A DNA stretch of 64,000 bases from Mucilaginibacter cryoferens. Its GTDB lineage: Bacteria; Bacteroidota; Bacteroidia; Sphingobacteriales; Sphingobacteriaceae. The DNA lies in the NCBI RefSeq assembly GCF_014205845.1, contig NZ_JACHCR010000002.1, forward strand, positions 420,362 to 484,361. The letters run 5' to 3'. Of the stretch, positions 1-9,925 are shown in pieces; the stretch's first letter is position 1, and each line of letters begins with the position of its first letter. Position numbers and translations under genes: made by a program. The notes below the pieces were generated by a model. It saw only the letters and a list, made by a program, of their open reading frames with translations. It was not told where the DNA came from and made no database searches.

Positions 1-1902
1 TGAGGTGTATAAAATATACGCCAGGTTATCGCCAGATACCTCAACGGTCGGGTTGGTTATTGGATATTGACTTAGGGTAGTCCACTCATTTTCTAATACC
101 AATTCTTTAGCATCAGATTTATAGCGGCCTTTGTATTTTTTTGAAGAGATAAGCAAGACAGCACCCGAGTCGCTCAGCATATAATTAATACGCCCTAACG
201 GAAATTGCGGATCAAGCGGGATGTAAGTAGCCCCGGTTTTCATGATGCCCAACATCATGGCCACCATTTCGGCCGAGCGATCCATAACAAAAGCGATCTT
301 ATCACCTTTTTTTACACCCTGGCTTAATAATAAAGCGGCAAACTGATTGGCGCTCTCATTTAGTTGCCTATAGGTTAGGGTAGTTTGATCGAATTTTATG
401 GCGATGTTATTATTGAATTTTACCGCGCATTCGCTAATTACCTGGTGCAGTGGTTTGTTCTTGTCGTACACCACTGTAGTTTGGTTCCAGATATTTAACT
501 GGCCGATAAGTTCGTCAGTGTTTTTAGATTTGATATTACCAATAAGGATATCCGGATCTGCAACCAACTGGCGTAGTAAAAACTCAAACTCATCCATCAT
601 ATTTTTGATGGTAGATGCCTGGAAAAGCTGGGTGTTGTATGACCATTCGAGCACCAGAGATTCGTCGCGCCCGGAGGTATTAACAAATATCTCGAAGCTT
701 TCGTATTCCCTTGGGTTGCTATGCAGGTGATGTTGCAAACCGTAAAAAGCAACATCATCATCCATTCCCATATCAATGTTAAACATTATGGGTACCAGGG
801 GTATCCTCGACGCGTCGCGTGCAATGTTGAGCTTTTTAAGCAGGCTGCCAAAGGTATATAGCTGATGATCATAAGCATCAAGTATGGCCGATGTACGGAC
901 GTTTAAATAGGTTTTAAAAGATTGATCGCCCTTGGGGTGGCTTCTTAAGGCAAGCAGGTTAACGCAATGGCCAACCAAGCCGTAATTACCTGTAGCAGAT
1001 TGGCCTGCGGCAGGTAAACCTAAAATAATCTCTTCCTGGCCGCTTATACGCTGCAAAAACACCTCAAATGCCGCCAGTAGGGTAGTAACAAAGCTTGTGC
1101 CGCTGGCCTTGCCGAGTTTTTTTAGTTCGTGCGCCAGTAAAATATCTAAATTAAAATCATCACGATGGCTTTTATAGGTACGCGTAGCCGGGCGTGGCAA
1201 GTCTGTCGGTAAATGCAAATGGTGACTGCTGCCTTTAAATTCATTGAGCCAGTATTGCTCGGTCTCTTTAAATTCCGGGCTTTTTTCAAATGCCAATTGT
1301 TCGGCAGCATATTCGCTGAAGAGGGGGGCAGGAGGTAAACTGATGCGTTCTTCTTTAACATAAGCCGAGTAAAACTTGCTCAGATCTTGCATCATTATAC
1401 CTATAGACCATCCATCGCAAACAATGTGATGGGCGATAAATGTTAACAGGTGTTTTTGCTCGCTTAATTTAATCAGGCTTGTTTTAAACAAAGGGCCGGT
1501 TACCAGGTTAAAAGGTGTCAGTGCAATTTGCTTGTTAAAATTGCTGATAAATACCTGCTGTTCTGAAGCCGAATGGGCAGACTTATCAAGGTACTCTATA
1601 TCTAAAGATAATTGACCATAGATGCAGATGTATTTACCATCTGCGCTAAAACATGATCTTAGCGCCTGGTGGCGGTTGCTTAAATCCTGCAATGCTGTTA
1701 ACATAGCATCATGATTTAAGGCTCCGGTTAAAAGCAGCGAAAAAGATTCATTATACGCGCAGTTAGCAGCATCGCCGCCGATGAGGCACGATGTCCAGAT
1801 CTCTAACTGCGATTCTGTAGCAGGAGCAACCAATTGTAGCTCGGGACCGGTAAATGGGTCAAATTCTACCGGACTGGTATCATATGTAAAAGAGGTCTCC
1901 AA
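1..1902 (-). CDS. NRPS C-A module, 3' part lies outside the window
   Basis: Non-ribosomal peptide synthetase fragment of 634 codons, open to the window edge. Residues about 15-440 form a condensation domain with the catalytic HHIVCDG motif (near nt 1411-1433), which joins the chain from the upstream carrier to the amino acid loaded here. From about residue 470 an adenylation domain begins and reaches its A3 motif (LAYILYTS) at nt 1, so its specificity code is not visible. The only usable start is TTG at 1902-1900: an in-frame TAA lies at 1923-1921, the intervening in-frame codons hold no ATG, and the next ATG downstream (1883) is in another frame. The start sits 2 bases after the stop codon of the NRPS-PKS gene, so translation is probably coupled. 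An aminotransferase-ended protein followed by a C domain matches the arrangement known inside microcystin McyE, so this module probably accepts the amino-polyketide chain. Confidence 0.9.
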   Translation of the reverse strand, partial: METSFTYDTSPVEFDPFTGPELQLVAPATESQLEIWTSCLIGGDAANCAYNESFSLLLTGALNHDAMLTALQDLSNRHQALRSCFSADGKYICIYGQLSLDIEYLDKSAHSASEQQVFISNFNKQIALTPFNLVTGPLFKTSLIKLSEQKHLLTFIAHHIVCDGWSIGIMMQDLSKFYSAYVKEERISLPPAPLFSEYAAEQLAFEKSPEFKETEQYWLNEFKGSSHHLHLPTDLPRPATRTYKSHRDDFNLDILLAHELKKLGKASGTSFVTTLLAAFEVFLQRISGQEEIILGLPAAGQSATGNYGLVGHCVNLLALRSHPKGDQSFKTYLNVRTSAILDAYDHQLYTFGSLLKKLNIARDASRIPLVPIMFNIDMGMDDDVAFYGLQHHLHSNPREYESFEIFVNTSGRDESLVLEWSYNTQLFQASTIKNMMDEFEFLLRQLVADPDILIGNIKSKNTDELIGQLNIWNQTTVVYDKNKPLHQVISECAVKFNNNIAIKFDQTTLTYRQLNESANQFAALLLSQGVKKGDKIAFVMDRSAEMVAMMLGIMKTGATYIPLDPQFPLGRINYMLSDSGAVLLISSKKYKGRYKSDAKELVLENEWTTLSQYPITNPTVEVSGDNLAYILYTS

Positions 1903-1904
1903 AA

Positions 1905-4900
1905 TTAGTTGCTGCTTATTTTAACCTGTAAAAATTTTCCGGGATTGTTGTTGTCGCTAATAAACCAACCTGGATTGCCCTCTTTATCCCTGCCAAGCTT
2001 TGCGCCCGGAACAGGGGGCTCTGCAAGTAGTTGTACTTGTATGGTGTTGGTAGCCTGTGGTTTTTCTGACGGCATAAAGCCAGATTCTATCATTTCGGCA
2101 ATGCTTTCTTTAAATGCGGCAATGATCTGGTCTATTTCCTCGTCTGTGTGCGCGGCTGTTATAAAGCACGGGAACAGATCCCAAATATGGATGCCCTTAT
2201 AACGCATCAGTGTAAACAACAACTCGCCATAGGCAAGCTCATATTTAAATTTTATCTTCCAGAGCGAGCCAAATGATGGCGAATATAAAGGGATGCCTTC
2301 TTTTTCACATATCGCGTTCAGGGCATCAGAAAGGCGTTTGGTACGGGCATTTAGTTCTTCCTGTAACGCCGGTCCTCTTTCTTTCATATAGAGCAGGGTA
2401 GCTTTTCCGGCTGCCAATGCCAGCGGATGGCGTACAAATGTGCCGGCGAAATAGGTTACACCCGCTTCGGGCTGCGAATCATCGCCATATTGCCAGGTGC
2501 CGCCATCAAGCGCATCCATATATTTGCTGATGCCCGCAATGGCGCCAATAGGCATGCCACCGCCAATGACTTTTCCGTAGGTGCCAAGGTCGGCCTTGAT
2601 GCCAAACATGGCCTGTGCGCCTCCCGGGTGCATGCGGAAGCCAGAGATCACCTCGTCAAATATCAATACCGTTTCCGAACTTTGGGTTATTTCTCTAACC
2701 TTCTTCAAAAACTCAATAGGCTGAAATTCGGGGCGCCTGCTTTGTACCGGTTCAACCAGTACAGCGGCAAACTCATGGGCGCGTTCGGCTATTATTTTAA
2801 GCGTTTCTTCGGTACCATAATCTAATATCAGCATATTTTGCACCACTTCTGGCATAATACCAGGGGCGGCGGGTACCGTTTTTAGATTTTTGGTGCCGCG
2901 AACGATAACTTCGTCATTTATACCGTGATACGAGCCGCTAAATGCAACAATTGTTGAGCGGCCGGTTACGGTACGCGCTATACGCATGGCACCCAATACG
3001 GCTTCAGAACCTGTATTACAAAGTGCTGCACGATCAAAATTGGTAAACTCGCAGATCAGTTTACAAACATCCCCGGCTAACTCGTGCTGCGGACCTATCT
3101 CATAACCTTTTTCTACCTGCTCCAGCACTGCTTTTTTAAGCACATCAGCCTGGTAACCTAAAAAGTTCGAGCCGAAGCCATTCAGCGCATCTACATACTC
3201 GTTGCCATCTATATCCCAAACGTGGCTACCTTTTGATTTGTTGACAACCAAGGGGTAAACTACCTCCTTGGTCAATGGCCTAAAACCACTCACCACCCTT
3301 GGATCTGCCATGTAAGGACGATCTTTTTGAGTTTGCGCTTTACTCCCTTTGGTTTTGGCGTTGTATTTAGCAGTCAGCTCATCTAAAAATGCCGATTGTT
3401 TTTCATTTAGTTCTAATGTTTGTTTTTCGATGCGGGCTGTTGCACCAAAAGGTTTTTTGATCTCAATTTGCTCTTCGATAGTGAGCTCCAAACCCCGGTG
3501 ATTTGCCTTTACCGGAGTAATTACCGGCGTTGCCGCGTTATAAACCGGGGGGGCAATAGCCAGTACACTTCCACCCTGAATGAGCGATAGTTGACTGCTT
3601 AATAGTTGAAGTTGTTGTGATATTAAATTGATGATCAGGTCATTGTTGTTTATTTCTGTACCATTGCTTGAAGGTGCCGGAGGGGCAAACCCAGGTTGCT
3701 GTACAACTGCCGGTTTCAAAATGTCGGCAGCAAGGTTAGCATCAAGATAAGATGCCAGTGATATTAAACTATTATACTCTTCAAAAAGCTTTCTGAAGGT
3801 GATAGGTACATTAAATTGTTTTTTAAGGTTGGTGGCTATCTGGGTTAGCGAAAGTGAATCGAAACCGATCTCTATAAAACTCAACCCTGTGCCCGCGCTA
3901 TCGATCTCGATGCCCGAGGCATCTTCAAAAATTACTCTTAGCTTATCAATTAATATATCTTTCCTCGTATGCATAGTTTGGGTAGTAATAATTTTAGGTT
4001 GTGGTGCAAAATCTTTTGCATTGGGTTCAATACTATTGGTGATTATGGCGGGCTCCAGCCAGTAACGTTTATGATCAAAGGCGTAGGTTGGCAAGTCTAC
4101 CTTGTTGCGTTTCTGCTGGTTATAAACGCCATTCCAGTTAGGTTCGATACCGTTTAGCCACAATTGCCCCAGTGCCTTTAATACGTGATAATACTCGGTA
4201 TCAGTTTCATTTTTTTCAAACCCCGATATAACAGTTACATTTCTATCTCCTATATGCTGCCGGGTTAGGGTAGCCAGTATATTGCCGGGGCCTACTTCTA
4301 AATACAAGCGGCCTTCATCTTCCTGCAACGTATCCAAAGCACTGGCAAACCGCACAGTTTTACGCAGGTGCTGCGACCAATATGTTGGATCGGTAGCTTC
4401 GGCGCCGCTCATCCAGTTACCTGTTACTGTTGATACTATTGGCTTTACCGGTTGCTTAAGTTTTATTGATCTTACAACATTTTCAAATGGTTCTACAATG
4501 GCATCCATCATAGCCGAATGGAAAGCATGGCTGGTAAGTAATAACCTGCTCGGTATACCCTGTTCTGCTAATACTTCGGCAAATGAATTGATAGAAGCTG
4601 TTGGCCCGGCTACAACACAAAGCTTGCGGGTGTTAATGGCTGCTATGGATAATTTAGATGGTAAAATAGCTTCCAGCTTTTGGGCCTCCAATCTAACAGA
4701 AAGCATGTTGCCCTGCTCAACGCTGTTTACCAGGCGCGCCCGTTCCGAAATTAGTTTCAAAGCATCGGCCAAACTAAATACCCCGGCCAAATGTGCTGCA
4801 ACAAATTCGCCAATACTATGGCCTGTTAATACTTCGGGCTGGATGCCATAACTCATCCATAATTTTGCCATGGCATATTCTAAAATAAAAATAGCCGGTT

Positions 4901-7900
4901 GCGCGTAAAGTGTTTGCTTTATTTTTTCAGATGATTGATAATCAATTATTATAGGATATAATACCTCAAGTATATGTTCATGTATTGTGCCCTTCAATAA
5001 ACCTATGCATTCGTCAACGGCTGCGGTAAATACAGGTTCGGTTTGATACAGATCGAAGCCCATGCTGGCGTATTGAGAACCTTGGCCGGGAAACAGGAAT
5101 ACAACCCCGGCTGCTTTGGCTTTTAAAATTTTAGAAGCAGTTGGATCTGTTTCCGGTGTATTTAATTTAAGAAGCAGTTGGTCATTATTTGCGGCTATTA
5201 TAAACCGTCGGAGGTTAAAATCAGCGCGTGTTGTTTGTAAAGTATAGGCAACATCGGCCAGATTAGTATCCTTATTATTGCCGATAAACCCAGCCAGTTT
5301 TGTAGCATAATTAGCCAGGCTACTTTCTGTTTTTGCCGACCAGGTAATAAGTTTTAAAGGTTTGCCTTCGGTTGCCGTAACAGGTTCGGCTGCAAATTCT
5401 TCAACTATTACGTTCACATTTGTGCCGCCCACGCCAAATGAGCTTACCCCGGCACGGCGAATGGAATCTGTTTCCCATTCACTTAAATCACTATTAACAT
5501 AAAACGGGCTATCGGCGATATCAATATTGGGGTTTATCTTGTTATAAAACAGCGAGGGGGGAATTTGCTTGTTACGCAAGGCCAAGGCAGTTTTAATAAG
5601 CCCGGCAACACCAGAGGCAGCCGTTAAATGCCCCATGTTACTTTTGATAGAGCCTATGGCGCAAAACTGCTTTTTATCCTGTAAGCCAAAAGCAAGGTTA
5701 AGCCCCTCAATTTCTATTGGATCACCAAGCGGGGTGGCAGTGCCATGCGCTTCTATGTAACTTATGCTCGATGCTTCAATGCCCGCATCGTCAATAGCCA
5801 TTGCAATTGCGCCGGCCTGGCCATGGGCGCTTGGGCTGCTAAAGCTGCTTTTGACAGCACCATCGTTATTAATGCCTACACCTTTTATAACGGCGTAAAT
5901 GGTATCGCCATCGCGTTTGGCATTTTCTAAACATTTTAATAGCACAACGCCTGCGCCATCGCTAAATACGGTGCCGGTTGCGGCGGCATCAAATGTGCGG
6001 GTATGGCCATCTATACTCATAATGGAACCATCCTCATAAAAGTGGCCGCTATTAATGGGGGAGGTGATGGATGCTGCACCGGCAATTGCAACACTACATT
6101 GCCCGCTACGGATACTACTTACAGCTTGCGCAACAGCCAATAACGATGTTGAGCACGCGGCATAAACTGCAACTGCAGGCCCTTCCAGATTTAATTGAAA
6201 AGCGGTACGGGTTGCTATATAATCCTTTTCGTTTAAAAGCCTTACCTGGAAATGCCCGGTACGTTCAACTATTTCGGGATTGGTTAATACATTGTTATTG
6301 TAATAGGTATTGTAACCACAGCCTGCAAATACACCTACCGAACCCGTATATTTTTGAGGCAGATAGCCTGTTTTTTCTAACACTTCCCAAGCTATCTCTA
6401 AAAATACCCGGTGTTGTGGGTCCATCAGTTCGGCGTTCCTTGGGGTAAAACCAAAAAATCCCGCGTCAAATTCGTCGGCCTTATCAATTATGCCTCTTGC
6501 CTTTACATATGCAGGGTCATTTTTAACGCTGTTTGGTATCGCTTTATCTATTTCTGCTGCGGTGAAGAACCTGGTTGTTTCCCGGCCCTCCGATAACAGT
6601 TCCCAAAACTCATCAATAGTATTTGCCCCCGGAAAACGTCCTGCCATGCCAATAATGGCAATGTCCTGATTGCTATTATCAGTTTTATTTTTCCTTGGGG
6701 AGAAAAGTGGAGTTGATTGGTTGCTTCCACTTAAAAAGTTGACTAATCTACTAACAGTAGGGTATTGATATAGCTTAGTGATAGGTACATCTAAATTTAA
6801 TTCCTGTTTTAGTGTGGCTACTGTTTTTAATGCCAACAAGGAGTTGCCGCCTAAGAGAAAGAAATCATCATCTATACCTATCTTATTCAGTTGAAGCAAA
6901 TTTAGCCATACTGCTGTGATGCTTTTCTCAATCCGTGTTGATGGCGCTTTATATAAAACGGCAAGCTCTGGTCGTTCTAAACCGGTATCAGGGAGTGCTT
7001 TACGGTCAACCTTGCCGCTTGTTGTTTTGGGTAGTTCTTTTATCCATATATACGCCGATGGCAGCATAAAATCGGGCAGCTGTTGCTCCATGATTTTACG
7101 TATAGCCGGGGTGTTTTCTTCGTTTGTTGACGATACCAGGTAAGCTATCAGGCGTTTTTGCCCTGCCGTGTCTTCGCGGGCTATAACAACAGCCTGTTGA
7201 ATGTTTTCCAGTTGATTGAGCAGTACTTCTATCTCGCCCAGTTCTACCCGGTTACCCCTGATTTTTACCTGGGTGTCTTTACGGCCCAGGTACTCAATGT
7301 TTCCATCGGGCAGGTAACGCGCCAGGTCGCCGGTGCGGTAAATGCGCACAGCCTGATTTTCCTCATCCTGTATATGGGTAAATTTTTCGGTGGTAAGATC
7401 TGGCTTGTTTAGATAACCGTTAGCGAGACTTATACCTGCTACGCAAAGTTCGCCGGTTTCGCCGCCGGTTAATGGTTTAAGGGCATCATCTAAAATGATG
7501 ATATCAGTTTTGCTGATGGGAACACCAATTGAGGGCAATGGGGGCCAATGGCTTGCATCACCATCTAGTTTTAATTGCGTAACAACATGTGTTTCAGTTG
7601 GTCCGTATTGGTTATATAGAGTGGCGTGGGGGAGTGCTTTAAAAAAGGCTGTTATCTGTGGGGTTATCTTTAACTGTTCGCCGGCAGTTATTACTTCCTG
7701 TAAACAGCTTGGGATATGCTTATTGGCTATAGCTGCCTCTGTTAAGTATTGCAGCACCACAAAAGGTAAAAATATGCGATTTACAGACCGCTCCTCAATG
7801 TACTGTAAAAGTTTAACCGGGTCAACACGTAACTCGTCGGTAATAAGTACAAGGGTTCCGCCGGTACACAAGGTGGCAAAAATCTCCTGGAACGATACAT

Positions 7901-8516
7901 CAAAACTTAATGGTGCAAATTGTAAAGTATTTATGCCAGGGGCAGATATTGAATTTTTATGCTGCCACAATAACAGGTTTACCAGTGCCGCGTGCCCCAT
8001 CACCACACCTTTAGGGGTGCCTGTTGAACCGGACGTATAAAGCACATAAGCACCATCGGGGTTATTAATGGGAGACGGAGCTTCGGAATACTGATAGGTT
8101 CTATCAGAGAATAAAATACTTACGGGTAATAACTCAAATAACGCTTTTTGCGCTTCAGTCACCAGGCAGGTATCTATACCAGAGTCGGTGATGATCTGTT
8201 CGAGACGATCTTTAGGATAATCAGGATCGAGCGGTAAATATGCTTTACCTGCTTTAAGTATGGCCAGTACACTTACAATGGTCTCAACGCTTCTAAAAGT
8301 ACTAACGCCTATGATCGTTGATTGGGGAGATTGTGATAAGATAGCCGCAGCAAGATTATTGGCCTGTTGATTTAACTGGCTATAGCTTAATTGCCTGTTA
8401 CCGAAAATAACAGCTAAAGCATCAGGTTTTTTTTGAAGCTGTTGTTCGAATAACTGGTGTACAAATACGGTATTCTCTATACCTTCTTCAATTAATTTTC
8501 CGGTATTTATGTTCAT
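1905..8516 (-). CDS. hybrid NRPS-PKS: A-PCP-KS-AT-ACP-aminotransferase
   Basis: 2203-residue loading-plus-extension megasynthase without a condensation domain. Order seen: adenylation (1-500, SGSTGTPKG near 160), peptidyl carrier (GGNSL, phosphopantetheine Ser about 559), ketosynthase (about 617-1040, active Cys about 788 in AACSTS, His motifs EAHGTA and NMGHL), acyltransferase (Ser about 1234 in GHSIGE, HAFHS motif typical of malonyl-CoA use), acyl carrier (Ser about 1554 in GFDSLS), a Pro/Gln-rich linker, and a class III PLP aminotransferase (about 1690-2130, Lys about 1982 in TYGKVIGGG). No ketoreductase, dehydratase or methyltransferase is present. My by-eye specificity code is D-V-Q-F-I-A-Q-V-V, close to known proline codes. 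Expected chemistry (inference): an amino acid, probably Pro, is extended by malonate and the resulting ketone is transaminated to an amine. The tail after the aminotransferase (PPVPGAKLGRD) resembles the AMT-to-C junction of McyE/MycA-type proteins. Confidence 0.95.
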   Translation of the reverse strand: MNINTGKLIEEGIENTVFVHQLFEQQLQKKPDALAVIFGNRQLSYSQLNQQANNLAAAILSQSPQSTIIGVSTFRSVETIVSVLAILKAGKAYLPLDPDYPKDRLEQIITDSGIDTCLVTEAQKALFELLPVSILFSDRTYQYSEAPSPINNPDGAYVLYTSGSTGTPKGVVMGHAALVNLLLWQHKNSISAPGINTLQFAPLSFDVSFQEIFATLCTGGTLVLITDELRVDPVKLLQYIEERSVNRIFLPFVVLQYLTEAAIANKHIPSCLQEVITAGEQLKITPQITAFFKALPHATLYNQYGPTETHVVTQLKLDGDASHWPPLPSIGVPISKTDIIILDDALKPLTGGETGELCVAGISLANGYLNKPDLTTEKFTHIQDEENQAVRIYRTGDLARYLPDGNIEYLGRKDTQVKIRGNRVELGEIEVLLNQLENIQQAVVIAREDTAGQKRLIAYLVSSTNEENTPAIRKIMEQQLPDFMLPSAYIWIKELPKTTSGKVDRKALPDTGLERPELAVLYKAPSTRIEKSITAVWLNLLQLNKIGIDDDFFLLGGNSLLALKTVATLKQELNLDVPITKLYQYPTVSRLVNFLSGSNQSTPLFSPRKNKTDNSNQDIAIIGMAGRFPGANTIDEFWELLSEGRETTRFFTAAEIDKAIPNSVKNDPAYVKARGIIDKADEFDAGFFGFTPRNAELMDPQHRVFLEIAWEVLEKTGYLPQKYTGSVGVFAGCGYNTYYNNNVLTNPEIVERTGHFQVRLLNEKDYIATRTAFQLNLEGPAVAVYAACSTSLLAVAQAVSSIRSGQCSVAIAGAASITSPINSGHFYEDGSIMSIDGHTRTFDAAATGTVFSDGAGVVLLKCLENAKRDGDTIYAVIKGVGINNDGAVKSSFSSPSAHGQAGAIAMAIDDAGIEASSISYIEAHGTATPLGDPIEIEGLNLAFGLQDKKQFCAIGSIKSNMGHLTAASGVAGLIKTALALRNKQIPPSLFYNKINPNIDIADSPFYVNSDLSEWETDSIRRAGVSSFGVGGTNVNVIVEEFAAEPVTATEGKPLKLITWSAKTESSLANYATKLAGFIGNNKDTNLADVAYTLQTTRADFNLRRFIIAANNDQLLLKLNTPETDPTASKILKAKAAGVVFLFPGQGSQYASMGFDLYQTEPVFTAAVDECIGLLKGTIHEHILEVLYPIIIDYQSSEKIKQTLYAQPAIFILEYAMAKLWMSYGIQPEVLTGHSIGEFVAAHLAGVFSLADALKLISERARLVNSVEQGNMLSVRLEAQKLEAILPSKLSIAAINTRKLCVVAGPTASINSFAEVLAEQGIPSRLLLTSHAFHSAMMDAIVEPFENVVRSIKLKQPVKPIVSTVTGNWMSGAEATDPTYWSQHLRKTVRFASALDTLQEDEGRLYLEVGPGNILATLTRQHIGDRNVTVISGFEKNETDTEYYHVLKALGQLWLNGIEPNWNGVYNQQKRNKVDLPTYAFDHKRYWLEPAIITNSIEPNAKDFAPQPKIITTQTMHTRKDILIDKLRVIFEDASGIEIDSAGTGLSFIEIGFDSLSLTQIATNLKKQFNVPITFRKLFEEYNSLISLASYLDANLAADILKPAVVQQPGFAPPAPSSNGTEINNNDLIINLISQQLQLLSSQLSLIQGGSVLAIAPPVYNAATPVITPVKANHRGLELTIEEQIEIKKPFGATARIEKQTLELNEKQSAFLDELTAKYNAKTKGSKAQTQKDRPYMADPRVVSGFRPLTKEVVYPLVVNKSKGSHVWDIDGNEYVDALNGFGSNFLGYQADVLKKAVLEQVEKGYEIGPQHELAGDVCKLICEFTNFDRAALCNTGSEAVLGAMRIARTVTGRSTIVAFSGSYHGINDEVIVRGTKNLKTVPAAPGIMPEVVQNMLILDYGTEETLKIIAERAHEFAAVLVEPVQSRRPEFQPIEFLKKVREITQSSETVLIFDEVISGFRMHPGGAQAMFGIKADLGTYGKVIGGGMPIGAIAGISKYMDALDGGTWQYGDDSQPEAGVTYFAGTFVRHPLALAAGKATLLYMKERGPALQEELNARTKRLSDALNAICEKEGIPLYSPSFGSLWKIKFKYELAYGELLFTLMRYKGIHIWDLFPCFITAAHTDEEIDQIIAAFKESIAEMIESGFMPSEKPQATNTIQVQLLAEPPVPGAKLGRDKEGNPGWFISDNNNPGKFLQVKISSN

Positions 8517-8749
8517 TAAACTTGACGAGGTTAGCTATGCTCACTTGCCTGATCGTTATTTGTAACAGGGGTATTTAAAATAATGTTGCAGGTTACTTTA
8601 AAAAGCAGTTGAATATAGTGATTTTTTCCATTCTCATTGATGCTGAAATTGGTTTTGCATCAATAAAATTTATTTAAATAGTTATTAATTAATACGTAAT
8701 AGTTATAGCTAAGTTGTGTTTTTATATTATATCAATAGTTAATATAGTT

Positions 8750-9925
8750 TTATTGTTTCCGTTGTGCTTTTTCCCAAACCGCACTTTGTGTGGTAGTAAA
8801 ATACCTGACGATGCCAGCCAAAACCGCATAATTCATCACACAAAAGTAGTAGGGTATAAAAAGAATTTTAATACGCAATTGCCTCTTTTCCATTATATAA
8901 CCAAAAAATGCCAGCAGGTAAAAAAGCACCTGCGCAAATAAAAGTAATTGCCAAGCTGTTGCATTGGTTTCAACTACAAGGGCAATATTTAGTACAAAAG
9001 TGAGGATGAGCAGAAAAGGGGTAACCGTCCACCTTAAAACACGGTGGCTGATGTACTGGAACGACAATATTGGATACGGAAACGGATTAAACAAGCTTTT
9101 TAATCGTAAAATAGACTGTATTCCACCGGCGGCGATGCGTATTTTGCGCTTCAATTCTTCAGATACGTTTTCGGATGCGGTCTCGGTGGCGTAGGCCTCT
9201 GGTTCATAAACAATGCGGTATCCTTTTTCGGCAATCAGCATCGAGATCATGAAATCATCCAAAACCGTATCTGCATCAACAGGAAGATAAAGCGAACGCC
9301 TGACACTAAACAATTCGCCGGCTGCACCCACCACCGAATACAATTCCGAATCCCACTTTTTAAGGGCCGATTCATATTTCCAGTAAAAACCTTCGCCCGC
9401 GGCGCTGGCATCGGCATTTTCGTCAAAGTGCACACGCTTTTCACCGGCAACTGCGCCTACGGTAAGGTCGCTGTAATGGCGACAGATTTTAATGAGCGCA
9501 TCTTTATTCAAAAAGGTATTGGCATCAGTAAATACAACAGCATCGGTATCCACAAAATCCATAGCACGATGAACGGCAGCTATTTTGCCCGCACGCTGTG
9601 GTTGGTGTAAAAGCTTAATTTGAGGATAGGCTGCTATAATGCCCGGTGTATTATCTGATGATCCATCGGTAATGAAGATCATTTTTAACCTGCCTGCCGG
9701 GTAGTTTAGCAGCAGGCTATTGGCTATTTTATCCTTTATAAAAAATTCTTCGTTATAAGCGGCTACTACCAGGGTACAGGTTGGTAGGTTATCCAGATCT
9801 TCAACTATAGCTTTTTTAGGGCCTTTTACTATTCTTTTTACTTTAATAATAATGTATAGCAATATGCCATAGCCTGCAAACGTGTAAAAAACTATAATGA
9901 GGCTTAATAGTAAAATTATTTTCAT
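8750..9925 (-). CDS. membrane-bound GT2 glycosyltransferase
   Basis: 391-residue family 2 glycosyltransferase of the exopolysaccharide locus. An N-terminal membrane helix (about 1-25) precedes the GT-A fold. Visible signatures are VVAAYNEE (about 52-59), TDGSSDN, and DANT as the DxD metal/nucleotide-sugar site. DDFMIS lies where the acceptor-side Asp sits, and RKIRIAAGG replaces the usual QxxRW of processive synthases. Three or four membrane helices fill the last 120 residues. It probably adds a sugar to the lipid-linked repeat at the cytoplasmic face of the inner membrane. The sugar cannot be predicted. Its ATG overlaps the end of the next upstream gene (9922) by 4 bases, the usual sign of translational coupling. 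A 233-bp gap separates it from the NRPS-PKS gene downstream. Confidence 0.9.
   Translation of the reverse strand: MKIILLLSLIIVFYTFAGYGILLYIIIKVKRIVKGPKKAIVEDLDNLPTCTLVVAAYNEEFFIKDKIANSLLLNYPAGRLKMIFITDGSSDNTPGIIAAYPQIKLLHQPQRAGKIAAVHRAMDFVDTDAVVFTDANTFLNKDALIKICRHYSDLTVGAVAGEKRVHFDENADASAAGEGFYWKYESALKKWDSELYSVVGAAGELFSVRRSLYLPVDADTVLDDFMISMLIAEKGYRIVYEPEAYATETASENVSEELKRKIRIAAGGIQSILRLKSLFNPFPYPILSFQYISHRVLRWTVTPFLLILTFVLNIALVVETNATAWQLLLFAQVLFYLLAFFGYIMEKRQLRIKILFIPYYFCVMNYAVLAGIVRYFTTTQSAVWEKAQRKQ

Noticed and set aside
398..730. Plus-strand frame opposite the C-A NRPS
   Set aside because: It is antisense to a clear C/A domain frame and has low-complexity Ser-rich composition without recognisable features.
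4282..4851. 189-residue plus-strand frame
   Set aside because: It lies wholly opposite the acyltransferase domain of the NRPS-PKS gene. Its length results from codon bias on the other strand.
8517..8749. Possible promoter or small gene in the gap before the NRPS-PKS gene
   Set aside because: Only a 14-residue frame is present and no TAnnTTTG box can be seen on the minus strand, so neither is listed.
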